A stretch of DNA of 64,000 nt from Terriglobia bacterium (GTDB taxonomy: Bacteria; Acidobacteriota; Terriglobia; Versatilivoradales; Versatilivoraceae): positions 568,548-632,547 of the forward strand of contig JAKUNG010000001.1 of assembly GCA_022452285.1 (NCBI GenBank), read 5' to 3'. Under the pieces are notes generated by a model, which searched no databases, was not told the origin of the DNA, and saw only the letters and a list, made by a program, of their open reading frames with translations. Positions 9,210-18,505 of the stretch are shown here, in pieces (the first letter of the stretch is position 1; each line of letters starts with the position of its first letter). Both the position numbers and the translations under genes were made by a program.

Positions 9210-10229
9210 CTATAATTTTCTTCCATCGACCGAAACATACCTCTTGACACCATCCATTAACTCTTGAAATTCTGAGGGTAATAGTGACTGAGCTCCGTCT
9301 GAAAAAGCTTCTTCTGGCTTAGGATGAACCTCCACCAGCAATCCATCAGCTCCCGCAGCAACAGCAGCATTAGAAACTGGGGCAATTAAAGGCCTCTTCC
9401 CGGTACCATGACTAGGATCTACAATCACCGGAAGATGAGACAGATAGTGAAGAGCTGGAACAGCAGAGATATCTAAAGTATTGCGAGTGTAGGTTTCAAA
9501 GGTACGAATGCCTCGTTCACAAAGAATAACCTCTGGATTCCCCTGTGAAACAATATATTCGGCAGACATTAGAAATTCTTTTAGAGTTGCCATCAAACCT
9601 CTCTTTAATAAAACTGGTCTCTTTGTTTTTCCAAGTTTCTTCAATAAAGCAAAATTTTGCATATTGCGAGCGCCAACCTGGAAAATATCAGTATATTCAT
9701 TAACCAGTTCCACATTTTCTGTACTAATAATTTCGGTGATGATCTTCAATCCAGTTTTTTCTCGAGCCTCAGCTAAAATTTTTAGGCCCTCTTCTTCTAA
9801 ACCCTGAAAATCATAGGGAGAGGTTCGAGGTTTGTAAGCTCCTCCTCGAAGTACCTTTGCCCCAGCTGCTTTGACATTTTCTGCTGTAGTAAATAGCTGT
9901 TCTCGGAACTCGACTGAACATGGGCCAGCCATCACCACAAATTCATCCCCTCCAATTGAAAAATCATCTATTTGTATGACTGTCTTTTCTTTCTTAAGCT
10001 CTTTACCAACTAATTTAAAAGGTTGCGAGATCGGGATAACTGATTCTACTCCCGGCACAGATTCCATTACTGAAATGATGTGGTCTTTTTCTTTCCCATC
10101 ACCAACAGCACCAATCACTACTCTTTCTTCACCTTGAATTGGATGAGCTGTATATCCAAAACTTTTAATTTTGTTACAAACATATTCCACCTCTTCCTGG
10201 GTGGCCTGAGAAACCATTGAAATGATCAT
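9210..10229 (-). CDS. aroF: 3-deoxy-7-phosphoheptulonate (DAHP) synthase
   Basis: This enzyme joins phosphoenolpyruvate and erythrose-4-phosphate in the first step of aromatic amino acid synthesis. Residues 1-80 form the ferredoxin-like regulatory domain typical of the Thermotoga-type (AroA-beta) enzymes; in Thermotoga it mediates tyrosine inhibition. The barrel follows, with [62 protein letters not shown] and [14 protein letters not shown] set the start at ATG 10229, five bases after AAGGAG (10235-10240). The GTG at 10235 would overlap that site. The gene is preceded by a 230-base leader ending in a terminator-like hairpin. Confidence 0.93.
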   Translation of the reverse strand: MIISMVSQATQEEVEYVCNKIKSFGYTAHPIQGEERVVIGAVGDGKEKDHIISVMESVPGVESVIPISQPFKLVGKELKKEKTVIQIDDFSIGGDEFVVMAGPCSVEFREQLFTTAENVKAAGAKVLRGGAYKPRTSPYDFQGLEEEGLKILAEAREKTGLKIITEIISTENVELVNEYTDIFQVGARNMQNFALLKKLGKTKRPVLLKRGLMATLKEFLMSAEYIVSQGNPEVILCERGIRTFETYTRNTLDISAVPALHYLSHLPVIVDPSHGTGKRPLIAPVSNAAVAAGADGLLVEVHPKPEEAFSDGAQSLLPSEFQELMDGVKRYVSVDGRKL

Positions 10230-10243
10230 GTACACTCCTTGCC

Positions 10244-10269
10244 AAAAAAAAACCCACCAGCTAGGCGGG
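10244..10269 (-). terminator. Intrinsic terminator in the aroF leader (probable attenuator)
   Basis: On the minus strand CCCGCC pairs with GGTGGG (one G-U pair) around a 5-base loop (10269-10253), followed by nine T residues (10252-10244). The T-run ends four bases before the aroF ribosome site AAGGAG. A terminator placed between promoter and ribosome site on the coding strand, with no upstream gene to terminate, is the arrangement of a transcription attenuator. I see no clear T-box and no convincing ATG-initiated leader peptide. Confidence 0.75.
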
Positions 10270-10467
10270 CTGAATTCTCTCGTCGTTTTTCCCAGATCTT
10301 TTTCAACCCTTTAATCTATTACAAAAGATACAGGAAAAGGTGCAGCAACAAACCAAATCCAAGAAAAAACCAAAGATTAATCCCGATGATTACCAACTGA
10401 AACAAGGTATTGGCCAAGTGAAAAAATGGGAAGAATAGCTTATTGCGACTTAGCGATGTTAAGATTT

Positions 10468-10495
10468 ATCATAGCCAAATAGAGGTCTTTGTCAA
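10468..10495 (-). promoter_or_regulatory. Predicted aroF promoter
   Basis: On the minus strand TTGACA (10495-10490) is separated by 16 bases from TATGAT (10473-10468), a strong sigma-70-type match. Transcription from about 10460 gives a 5' leader of about 230 bases before aroF, containing the terminator at 10244-10269. Confidence 0.6.
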
Positions 10496-10740
10496 GATAG
10501 AAAGAGTTTATAAAAAAATAACTGAATCCCTATAAAACAAGGACATTCTTCTGAATCTTTTGACCAATTAGTAAATTGTTTTCTCCATATTTTCTGCTGT
10601 GCTACCATTAAAAGTTGAAACTAATGCTTTATTATAGCTTTTGAAATAAACAAAATAACTCTTTTGAACTAGATCCAGAAGCACAAATTAAACATTTTCC
10701 ATTTGTCATTACTTTACTAGGACTTGCTAGTCTTTGCCCT

Positions 10741-11667
10741 ATGACAATTAGAATCATTGATGGGATTAAAATTGGAAAAGAAATAAGAGAAGAGTTGCGA
10801 ACAGAAGTAGCTCTATTAAAAAATGCTGGGTTAACTCCTGGATTAGCTGCAGTTCTGGTTGGAGATGATCCAGCCTCCCGTGTCTATGTCAATAATAAGA
10901 TTAGGGCTTGTGAATCACTTGGGATTTTCAGCAAACTTGTACAACTGTCTAAAGAAATAACAACTGAACAACTTTTAGAACATATAACAGCTCTCAACCA
11001 AGATGATTCCTTACATGGCATTCTAGTTCAATTGCCACTTCCGAAATCAATTGATGAGAAGGCTATTTTAGTCGCCATCGATCCCGCTAAAGATGTGGAT
11101 GGACTTCACCCTTTCAATGCAGGCAACCTCGTACTTGGCAATAATAGTCTAAGGCCCTGCACACCATCCGGGATTATCGAGATTCTTAGACGAGAAAATA
11201 TTTCAACCAAGGGCGCCCATGCAGTAGTAATTGGCCGAAGCAATCTAGTTGGAAAACCCTTAGGACTGCTTCTACTAGAAAACAATGCTACTGTTACCTT
11301 CTGTCATTCTCAAACTCAAAACCTAACTAAAATTTCTAAAACTGCTGACATTTTGGTGGTGGCTGTAGGAAAGCCAATAATAGTTGACGAAACTTTTGTT
11401 AAACCGGGAGCTGTTGTTATCGATGTCGGTATTAATCGGATCGAAGGACAAAGGTTAAAGCCCCTACTCCAAAAGGACCCTTCATTGCAGTCTCAGTATG
11501 AAAGAAACCGTTCAAAAGGGAGAAATTCTGTCCTGGCTGGAGACGTTAATCTCGCCAGTGTATCTAGAATCGCCTCAGCGGTCACCCCTGTTCCAGGGGG
11601 AGTGGGACCACTAACAATTGCCCTTTTAATGAAAAATACTGTTAAGGCCGCTAGAAAATTTACGTAA
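10741..11667 (+). CDS. folD: Bifunctional methylenetetrahydrofolate dehydrogenase/cyclohydrolase
   Basis: A 308-residue cytoplasmic enzyme interconverting 5,10-methylene-, methenyl- and 10-formyl-tetrahydrofolate for one-carbon metabolism. Family motifs are clear: GLAAVLVGDDPASRVYVNNKIRACE with the catalytic Tyr and Lys region, GILVQLPLPKSIDEK, PAKDVDGLHPFNAGNL, PCTPSGIIEIL, VIGRSNLVGKPLGLLLL, NATVTFCHSQT and the C-terminal VTPVPGGVGPLTIALLMKNTV. The 20-residue stretch around QRLKPLLQKDPSLQ is a slightly long loop. No good ribosome site is visible before ATG. coaE begins 79 bases downstream. Confidence 0.96.
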   Translation: MTIRIIDGIKIGKEIREELRTEVALLKNAGLTPGLAAVLVGDDPASRVYVNNKIRACESLGIFSKLVQLSKEITTEQLLEHITALNQDDSLHGILVQLPLPKSIDEKAILVAIDPAKDVDGLHPFNAGNLVLGNNSLRPCTPSGIIEILRRENISTKGAHAVVIGRSNLVGKPLGLLLLENNATVTFCHSQTQNLTKISKTADILVVAVGKPIIVDETFVKPGAVVIDVGINRIEGQRLKPLLQKDPSLQSQYERNRSKGRNSVLAGDVNLASVSRIASAVTPVPGGVGPLTIALLMKNTVKAARKFT

Positions 11668-11746
11668 ATGAGTCCCTAATTTAGTGATTTTTGGATAATG
11701 TTTCCAATGTTCAGATTTGACTAAATGACTTGTAAAGTGTGATTTT

Positions 11747-12355
11747 ATGTTACGAATAGGATTGACAGGAGGAATTTCAAGCGGAAAATCAACTATCTGC
11801 AAATGGTTCAAAGAAAGAGGATTTCTGGTAATTGATGCTGACCAAGTCGCCCATCAGTTAATTCGTAAAGGTCAGATTTGTTTTAAACCCATAGTGAGTC
11901 GTTTTGGAAAAAGAATATTGGATTCAACTGGTGAGATCGATCGAAAATCCCTTGGCAATCTAGTATTTAACGATGTAGTTTGTTTAAAGCAACTTAATGA
12001 GTTGGTACATCCACATGTTACGAAGAAAATCCTGCAACAACTTAAAAATCTAGAAGAAATAGAACCCCAAACCCAAGCAATAGTTGATGCATCCCTAATG
12101 GTTGAATCTGGATTCTATAAACAGTTTTCTGACTTAATTGTAGTTAGTTGCCGCTTAGAACAACAAGTAGAACGATTAATGAAAAGAAATCACCTCTCAA
12201 TAAGCCAAGCCCGACATCGAATTGCCTTGCAAATGCCTCTCAAGGAAAAACTTCTCTACGCAACTTTTGTGATTGATAACTCAGGTACTATAGAACAGAC
12301 TCATTGGCAAGTTGATGAGATCATAAATAGTATCTGCTTAACAAACCAACGATGA
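11747..12355 (+). CDS. coaE: Dephospho-CoA kinase
   Basis: A 202-residue kinase that phosphorylates dephospho-CoA, the last step of coenzyme A synthesis. The P-loop GLTGGISSGKST is at residues 5-16, followed by the CoaE signature VIDADQVAHQLI, then a lid region with LNELVHPHV and a C-terminal RMKRNH-like segment (ERLMKRNHLSISQARHRIALQMP). Length is normal. Its stop overlaps the start of dsbD by four bases (ATGA), which couples their translation. Confidence 0.95.
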   Translation: MLRIGLTGGISSGKSTICKWFKERGFLVIDADQVAHQLIRKGQICFKPIVSRFGKRILDSTGEIDRKSLGNLVFNDVVCLKQLNELVHPHVTKKILQQLKNLEEIEPQTQAIVDASLMVESGFYKQFSDLIVVSCRLEQQVERLMKRNHLSISQARHRIALQMPLKEKLLYATFVIDNSGTIEQTHWQVDEIINSICLTNQR

Positions 12356-14241
12356 ATATTCCTTACATTAGACAATTGATTAGAATATTTACTTTGACTC
12401 TTTGCGTACATCTAATTCAAATAAATGTTCTAGCCCAGGGTAGCCAAAGTGTTGTTGATGTTAAACATTTTGTTTCAGTGGATGGGATCAGAAATGGTGA
12501 TTCTTTTGAATTGGCTACAGTATTAACAATTGCTCCTGGTTACCATATAAATGCCCACAAACCTACTTTAGACTATCTCATACCTACCAAGATCGTATTT
12601 CAAAAATCTAAAATATTGCATCTAGATACTCCTCGGTATCCAATACCTTATGAGCGTTCTTTTAGCTTCTCTCCAGGGCAATCATTAGCAGTTTATGAGG
12701 ACACTGTCATTATTAAAACTAGAGGAACACTAGTAAATTCAGGAACAGCATCATCAGTATTGATCCAGGGGAAACTAACTTTTCAAGCTTGCAATGACAC
12801 GCAATGTTTGTCTCCTATTCAATTACCATTCAAAATTTCTCTTAGTGTGTTTCAGTCAAATGTTGCCGGCAGTTTAATCAATGAAGAGATCTTCAATAAC
12901 AATGAGTCACTTTTATTGAATAAGCCCAAAGCTACAAAAAATTCTAATGTTCCTTTACTTAAAGAATTCCCATCGTCTTCTAAAAAAGATGTACTTTCCG
13001 AAAGTATTGATAGTCGAGGATTTCTCGTCACCTTAGGTCTAATATTTCTAGCTGGTTTGGCATTAAACACTACCCCATGCATTTATCCTATAATACCAAT
13101 TACCATTGGGTTTTTTACTAATCAAGCAGATGGCCGTCTCCGTAAAACATTCCAAATGGCTTTATCTTACGTTTTGGGAATGGCTATTACATATTCAATC
13201 CTTGGGGTAGTTGCCTCGATGACACAAGGAATCTTTGGATCTGCCCTCCAGCATCCTTTAGTACTAGTTGGACTTGGATCAATCATGATTGCTATGGCCC
13301 TTTCAATGTTTGGACTATTTGAATTTCGTTTGCCCAACATAATTAATCAATTAGCAGCGCAAAACTCAACATCTACCACTGGAACAATAGGTGCTTTGCT
13401 CATGGGATTATCTATGGGAGTTGTTGCGGCACCCTGTATAGGACCATTTGTAATTGGATTACTTGTCCATGTTAGTAGTAAGGGAAATCCTGTCTACGGT
13501 TTCTTTTTATTTTTTGTTCTAGCCTTAGGCTTAGGTTTTCCGTACCTATTTTTAGGAACTTTTTCAGGAGCTTTAAAGAATCTACCTCGCTCTGGTCAAT
13601 GGTTAATCACAACACGCAAGATCTTTGGGTTGATCTTGTTGGGAATGGCTCTGTATTTTCTCAACCCTTTGCTCGATCCTTATACCCCATGGGCTCTAGC
13701 TCTATTAGCTAGTGGCTCATCTATTTATCTTGTTTTCCAAGAATCCCCTCAGGTGACTCCACCGTCAATCAAGTGGGTTTTGAGAGCTATTGGTATCGGA
13801 CTGATGGCATTTGCCATCATTCTGGTGATCCCAAGTCAATCAGAAGAGGGTATTCCTTGGGAGACATATTCAGAAACAACGCTAGTGGAGGCTCGAAATT
13901 TGGGGAAACCTGTAATGATAGACGTTTACGCTGACTGGTGTATACCATGTAAAGAACTGGATCAATACACTTTTTCTGATCCTGTAGTCAAGAATGCAGT
14001 AAAAGGATTTACTAGCCTAAAATTAGATATGACAACTAATAAACCGAACTCAGAAGCTTCACGAGCCAGAAGTCGTTTCAACATTCTGGGAGTGCCAACC
14101 ATTATCTTTCTAGATCCAACTGGACGAGAACTTCAAGATTTTCGTCTAGAAGGATTTGAAGGAAGTGCTCCTTTTATGAAAAGAATCAATCAAATCAAAA
14201 TGCTACTAAAACAAACTGAACAACCTAAACCTTCAGATTAA
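12352..14241 (+). CDS. dsbD: Thiol:disulfide interchange protein DsbD
   Basis: A 629-residue inner-membrane protein that carries electrons from cytoplasmic thioredoxin to periplasmic thiol proteins. Order of domains: signal peptide (1-29); an N-terminal DsbD-alpha domain with the cysteine pair Cys147/Cys152 in FQACNDTQC; a CcdA-like eight-helix membrane domain (about 220-490) with the two functional cysteines in NTTPCIYPIIP and AAPCIGPFV; and a C-terminal thioredoxin domain with Cys530-x-x-Cys533 in DWCIPCKELD. All three redox pairs are present, so it should be active. The gene for a TlpA-like thioredoxin follows directly and is a natural electron acceptor. Confidence 0.93.
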   Translation: MNIPYIRQLIRIFTLTLCVHLIQINVLAQGSQSVVDVKHFVSVDGIRNGDSFELATVLTIAPGYHINAHKPTLDYLIPTKIVFQKSKILHLDTPRYPIPYERSFSFSPGQSLAVYEDTVIIKTRGTLVNSGTASSVLIQGKLTFQACNDTQCLSPIQLPFKISLSVFQSNVAGSLINEEIFNNNESLLLNKPKATKNSNVPLLKEFPSSSKKDVLSESIDSRGFLVTLGLIFLAGLALNTTPCIYPIIPITIGFFTNQADGRLRKTFQMALSYVLGMAITYSILGVVASMTQGIFGSALQHPLVLVGLGSIMIAMALSMFGLFEFRLPNIINQLAAQNSTSTTGTIGALLMGLSMGVVAAPCIGPFVIGLLVHVSSKGNPVYGFFLFFVLALGLGFPYLFLGTFSGALKNLPRSGQWLITTRKIFGLILLGMALYFLNPLLDPYTPWALALLASGSSIYLVFQESPQVTPPSIKWVLRAIGIGLMAFAIILVIPSQSEEGIPWETYSETTLVEARNLGKPVMIDVYADWCIPCKELDQYTFSDPVVKNAVKGFTSLKLDMTTNKPNSEASRARSRFNILGVPTIIFLDPTGRELQDFRLEGFEGSAPFMKRINQIKMLLKQTEQPKPSD

Positions 14242-14312
14242 GTTTTTTATGTTTCAAGAATACTTTGTAAAAATAATGAATTTTGGAAAAACTTCTTAAC
14301 TGGTAAAATCTT

Positions 14313-14855
14313 ATGAAAATCTCTTTCAAAGCTCAGTCTAAACATTTTCACCTATACATTTCCTTTCCGTTACTCTTTTTAGTATTTTTTGCCTGTTACA
14401 TGCCCCAAAATACTGGGCCCAACAATCTAAAAAATGTCTCACAATTACCAGATTTTTCTCTGAGAAATATGGAAGGCAAGATAGTTCAATCTGAAGATTT
14501 TTCTCAGAAAATATTAGTTATCAATTTCTGGGCCACGTGGTGCCCTCCATGTCTAAAAGAAATTCCTCATCTAAATGAACTATATCTTGACTTTCGATCT
14601 AGAGGAGTAATTGTTCTAGGCATTTCTATGGATCAGGGAGATCCCGATATTGTTCAGCAATTTGTTCAACGACATGATATAAAATACCCAGTTGTAATGG
14701 GCAATTCTTCAGTTGGGGACAATTTTGGAGGAATTCGAGGACTTCCTACAACTTTTATTGTAAATCAAAACGGGGAAATTATAAAAAGATTTGACGGCTA
14801 CAGACCAAGCTACCCTAAGGCTATGAAAAGAACTGTTGACCAAATACTAGGTTAA
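14313..14855 (+). CDS. TlpA/ResA-like membrane-anchored thioredoxin
   Basis: A 180-residue periplasmic thiol-disulfide oxidoreductase. An N-terminal hydrophobic segment (about 12-30) would anchor or export it; a lipobox-like FFAC occurs at residue 28 but is not a good match. The thioredoxin domain has LPDFSLRNMEGKIV, then WATWCPPC with Cys77 and Cys80, and GLPTTFIVNQNGEI with the cis-proline. This family reduces apocytochrome c or other exported proteins. It lies 71 bases after dsbD, its likely electron donor. Confidence 0.88.
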   Translation: MKISFKAQSKHFHLYISFPLLFLVFFACYMPQNTGPNNLKNVSQLPDFSLRNMEGKIVQSEDFSQKILVINFWATWCPPCLKEIPHLNELYLDFRSRGVIVLGISMDQGDPDIVQQFVQRHDIKYPVVMGNSSVGDNFGGIRGLPTTFIVNQNGEIIKRFDGYRPSYPKAMKRTVDQILG

Positions 14856-14973
14856 AACACATTTTTAATAGTCCTAGATTTTCAAAAACTGTATAAACTA
14901 ACTTAAGTCATTTTCATATTTATCCAGTTGGTCAAAAGTAGTTTTACCAATTAAATAGCCAAAAAATCCAGAT

Positions 14974-16146
14974 ATGATGACGCTTCGTATCCGCCTCTCT
15001 ACATTAATATTATTACTAATTCTAGTGTGTCTAGGTGCTTGGACAATTAGCCGATCATTCCTGCGTCCTACTGCACTTTCCTCTCAACCTATAATGCAGT
15101 CAGCGGAGACAATTGTAGCTAATCAACCAAGTGTTGCTAGCAACAATAATGATGACGAATCAAAAACTATTCAGATATATAAAAAGGTAAGTCCAGGAGT
15201 AGTCAATATAACTTCAACTACTCTAAGTTTTGATTTTTTCTTTAATGCAGTCCCAGAGCAGGGATCTGGTTCTGGATCCATCATTGATGATCAAGGACAC
15301 ATTCTTACTAATTATCACGTAATTGAAAGTGCCCGACTTCTAGAAGTAACATTACCTACAGCCAAACAAAAATTTAAAGCTCAAGTTGTTGGAACAGATC
15401 AATCCAATGATCTGGCCATTATTAAAATTAACCCTCCTCAATCTTCACTGAATATTGTTCAACTGGGAACATCTTTTAATTTAAATGTTGGACAAAAAGT
15501 TTTAGCCATAGGCAACCCTTTTGGTTTAGAAGGAACCCTCACTGTAGGAATAATTAGCTCATTACGTCGGTCAATTCAAGCCAGAAATGGAAGCTTAATA
15601 GAGGATGTAATTCAAACTGATGCCGCCATCAATCCCGGTAATTCAGGAGGACCATTACTTGATTTCTCGGGCAAACTAATTGGAATCAATACACAAATCT
15701 TTTCAACAAGCGGTGGCAGTATTGGTATTGGCTTTGCTGTTCCTGTTGATACTGCTAAACGGATAATTCCAGATTTAATTTCCAAAGGTAAGGTTGAACG
15801 TCCTCATGCAAGATTGAAAGGTTATGAACTCACTTCAAAACTTGCACAACTCCTAAACCTCCCAGTAAAACAAGGAATTTTAGTTGCCCGTACTTCACCA
15901 GGTGATTCATTTTCTGAAGCAGGAATTCGCGGTGGCAAGAAAACCTACGTTGTTGGGAATGTACTAATGATTCTTGGTGGTGACATCATTGTTGAGGCTG
16001 ACAACCAGTTAGTTGACTCCATAGCAAGATTAAATCAAATCATTGACAAGAGGAGACCAGGGGATACTATCTCCATTAAAATTTTTCGTAGTCAAAAACC
16101 TATAACTCTCCGAGTACCTTTACTAGAAAAGCCAGGGCTTTTTTGA
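14974..16146 (+). CDS. HtrA/DegP-family serine protease with PDZ domain
   Basis: A 390-residue periplasmic protease/chaperone for damaged exported proteins. Residues 8-30 form an N-terminal membrane segment without an obvious cleavage site, as in DegS-like proteins. The trypsin-like domain carries the catalytic triad His115 (TNYHVIES), Asp146 (SNDLAIIKI) and Ser224 (NPGNSGGPLLD). One PDZ domain follows from about residue 280 (GILVARTSPGDSFSEAGIRGG) to near the end. A single PDZ plus an anchor points to a DegS/DegQ-like role. The gene stands in the dsbD-tlpA region concerned with envelope protein quality. Confidence 0.92.
   Translation: MMTLRIRLSTLILLLILVCLGAWTISRSFLRPTALSSQPIMQSAETIVANQPSVASNNNDDESKTIQIYKKVSPGVVNITSTTLSFDFFFNAVPEQGSGSGSIIDDQGHILTNYHVIESARLLEVTLPTAKQKFKAQVVGTDQSNDLAIIKINPPQSSLNIVQLGTSFNLNVGQKVLAIGNPFGLEGTLTVGIISSLRRSIQARNGSLIEDVIQTDAAINPGNSGGPLLDFSGKLIGINTQIFSTSGGSIGIGFAVPVDTAKRIIPDLISKGKVERPHARLKGYELTSKLAQLLNLPVKQGILVARTSPGDSFSEAGIRGGKKTYVVGNVLMILGGDIIVEADNQLVDSIARLNQIIDKRRPGDTISIKIFRSQKPITLRVPLLEKPGLF
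16127..16144 (+). terminator. Weak terminator-like hairpin at the htrA end
   Basis: AAAAGC (16127-16132) and GCTTTT (16137-16142) enclose a CAGG loop and continue into a six-base T-run that forms part of the last Phe codon and precedes the TGA stop. The stem is short and AT-rich, and it lies inside the coding end, so termination would be inefficient. Confidence 0.3.
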
Positions 16147-16248
16147 AAAAAGGGCTCAAAAGACTATAGGCTATTTCTTACACTATTTTCTTTTTAAAAA
16201 TCCTATTAATTACTGCTATTAAATAAATGATATTAAGTTAAAAACCAC

Positions 16249-16635
16249 ATGGATTCGCCAAAAACAGAAAAACTCCAATTGTTACCTATATTGCTCACTG
16301 GATTGGTTGTTGGGTTAGGAATCCTTATTTATTTTTTCGCAAATTTTCGTGAAGAAAAAATAATACAAGAATATTTTGAAACTTTACGACAAGGCAACTT
16401 ACCTAAGGCATACCAACTATGGGGACCTACCGATGAGTATTCCTATCGCGATTTCATGATTGACTGGGGGCCAAAGGGATACTATGGAAAGATCAAACGT
16501 TTTGAAATCGTTAGTTCCAAAAGTCAAGGGACTGGCGTAGTAATAATGGTTCAGCTTAATAATTTAAGAAAACCCATTGGTTTTTGGGTAGAACGCAAAA
16601 CTCAAAAAATTGGGTTTTCCCCTATTGCTTTTTAG
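16249..16635 (+). CDS. Small membrane-anchored protein, unknown function
   Basis: A 128-residue protein I do not recognise. Residues 11-33 form one transmembrane segment, followed by a small globular part outside (EEKIIQEYFETLRQGNLPKAYQLWGP, then a beta-rich tail). The helix-then-sheet pattern with an early YFETLRQGN helix resembles a small NTF2-like or DUF4864-type fold, but this is only a resemblance. There is no cysteine motif or catalytic signature. It sits between the htrA and Nudix genes on the same strand, with gaps of 102 and 45 bases, so it may share their transcript. Confidence 0.65.
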   Translation: MDSPKTEKLQLLPILLTGLVVGLGILIYFFANFREEKIIQEYFETLRQGNLPKAYQLWGPTDEYSYRDFMIDWGPKGYYGKIKRFEIVSSKSQGTGVVIMVQLNNLRKPIGFWVERKTQKIGFSPIAF

Positions 16636-16680
16636 TAGATTATCGATCTTTTCCAACGCACTCTAACATTTAAATACTTT

Positions 16681-17244
16681 ATGGAATATTCATTTTGCCC
16701 CAAATGTGGAGGATCTCTTAATGCATGTCGTGTTAAAACTTCCGAACCAAAACGTTTGGTTTGCATCGTTTGTAATTTTATTTTCTATCTAGATCCCAAA
16801 GTAGCAGCTGCTGCGATATTTACAGTTAACAGTAAGATACCTTTACTACAGCGCAGTATTGAGCCCAGTTACGGGAAATGGGTTTTTCCTGGAGGCTTCG
16901 TGGATAGAGGAGAAAATGTTGAAGATGCTGCTATACGTGAGACCAAAGAAGAATGTCATTTAAAGGTTCAGCTACTCTCTCTTCTAAATGTCTACTCCTA
17001 TTCAGGCAATCCAACTATTTTAGTTGTTTATGCTGCTGAAGTAACGGGAGGGAAACTGGAGGTTGGAGATGAAAGTCTTGATGTTCAACTTTTTTCTCCA
17101 ACAGAAATCCCATGGAATAAATTAGCCTTCCCCAGTACAAAAGAAGCGTTAAGAGATTATATTGACAAAATTGTTACACCTAGAAATACTTCAAAGTTTC
17201 CAAATGAGGATAACAAAACTAAAATTGGTAACGACAGAAAATAG
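16681..17244 (+). CDS. Nudix hydrolase with N-terminal zinc ribbon
   Basis: A 187-residue hydrolase of a nucleoside diphosphate linked to another group. Residues 6-35 form a zinc ribbon (CPKC and CIVC pairs). The Nudix box starts at GGFVDRGENVEDAAIRETKEEC and has the Glu residues needed for metal binding; the usual Gly after the EE pair is replaced by His. The ribbon plus Nudix layout resembles the NudC/ADP-ribose pyrophosphatase-like group, but the substrate cannot be told. The charged C-terminal 25 residues are probably disordered. Confidence 0.85.
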   Translation: MEYSFCPKCGGSLNACRVKTSEPKRLVCIVCNFIFYLDPKVAAAAIFTVNSKIPLLQRSIEPSYGKWVFPGGFVDRGENVEDAAIRETKEECHLKVQLLSLLNVYSYSGNPTILVVYAAEVTGGKLEVGDESLDVQLFSPTEIPWNKLAFPSTKEALRDYIDKIVTPRNTSKFPNEDNKTKIGNDRK

Positions 17245-17415
17245 ATCTCACATTTACTGCCAGTAGCTACTCAAGTAGTATTTCTTTCTACACTAAGTAC
17301 TACAAAGAAGGAATACTCTTTCAATTCCAAGTTAGACATGAATTTTTTTTCGAAATACTGAGCTCCTCAAACAGATTTTTTCAAAGTTACAGATCCTCAT
17401 TCTTCGAAGACTCAC

Positions 17416-18063
17416 TTAAGGACTTATAACAACTTTTTTAATAATGAGTGGTTGAGTGGGTTTACTCATTTCGCCACTGCCACTAAAATCCGTCTGGACT
17501 TCAGCAAGAGAGTCAACTACCTTTAGTCCCTCTGTAACATTCGCAAAGATAACATAGTTTGGTGGAAGATTTGAATCTTGATGCATAATGAAAAACTGGC
17601 TGCCATTGGTGTTTGGGCCACTGTTAGCCATGGCAACGATTCCCCGGCGATAACCTCTTCTATAAAGGTCAGAACCCCTGTCGATCTCATCATCAAACGC
17701 TCCACCCCAAGCACTTTCTCCACCTGTCCCATTACCTTTTGGGTCACCCCCTTGGATCATAAATCCTTTGACTACTCGGTGAAATGTAAGTCCATCATAA
17801 TAGCCCCGTTCCGCAAGCAAACGAAAATTTTCTACTGCTTTTGGAGAATCTTTTTCAAAAAATTCAATTTCAATGTTTCCCATGTTTGTTTCAAGCCTTC
17901 CATGTTTGTCTCCCATACTATTTCCTCCTTCAGACGAATTTTGACCAGCATCATTCGTATTTGAGCAACTCAATAAAATCGAGACTAGACAAAAACCAAT
18001 AATTAAAAGACAAAAAGATCCTCCACATAAATCGACAAATAAAGATGGAATGCGAATTATCAT
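17416..18063 (-). CDS. Cyclophilin-type peptidyl-prolyl isomerase, lipoprotein
   Basis: A 215-residue prolyl isomerase that helps exported proteins fold. The N-terminus has a hydrophobic stretch ending in a lipobox (LLSC at about residue 33), then a Ser/Gly/Asn-rich linker, so it is a lipid-anchored periplasmic or outer-membrane protein. The cyclophilin domain (about 54-215) shows FHRVVKGFMIQGGDP with the catalytic Arg, GIVAMANSGPNTNGSQFFI and a C-terminal ITKV-like strand. The usual tryptophan position of eukaryotic cyclophilins is not conserved, as is common in bacteria. Confidence 0.92.
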   Translation of the reverse strand: MIIRIPSLFVDLCGGSFCLLIIGFCLVSILLSCSNTNDAGQNSSEGGNSMGDKHGRLETNMGNIEIEFFEKDSPKAVENFRLLAERGYYDGLTFHRVVKGFMIQGGDPKGNGTGGESAWGGAFDDEIDRGSDLYRRGYRRGIVAMANSGPNTNGSQFFIMHQDSNLPPNYVIFANVTEGLKVVDSLAEVQTDFSGSGEMSKPTQPLIIKKVVISP

Positions 18064-18505
18064 AAAAGCAGTTCTCCTTTTTTTGCAGGAATAAATAAAT
18101 TTTGACCAAGAAAAATAATTCCAGAAAACACTTTCTATTTTAAAAAATATAGATTTCCATAAATGTACTTCCCACCACTGTCCTTATTTAAGTTTTGAGG
18201 ATCATTTGAAAAAATTTTGATGTTAAAAAAAAACCTGATTCTAACTTGTCTTGTTTTGATTTATCTTAATAACTATGAGATATTATACTTAACTTTGTGA
18301 GAATATTCACAGCTACTAAAGTGCTAAACATTGATTATCTTAAATTTTTCTTCCAAACCATTCAACCAATGAGAAATTTAAGCAAATATCAGTATTTAGA
18401 TTAGCTTAAAATTAAATAAGTAAAAATATTTTAGTACCTTTGTTAATTTGGCATGTACATCCTTTTTTTAGATCCAGAATATTGAATTTTTCAAAGTAGT
18501 AAAAA
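18064..18505. other. AT-rich intergenic region upstream of the nqr operon
   Basis: The gap between the divergent cyclophilin gene and nqrA must contain the nqr operon promoter. Several TATTAT/TATACT-like -10 boxes lie around 18270-18300, but none has a well-spaced consensus -35. No open frame, strong hairpin or known riboswitch is visible. Confidence 0.35.

Noticed and set aside
10311..10373. A 20-codon aromatic-rich leader peptide (TTG start) for aroF attenuation
   Set aside because: Kept only as a possibility: TTG start, poor ribosome site, and Phe/Trp-rich frames are common in T-rich DNA.
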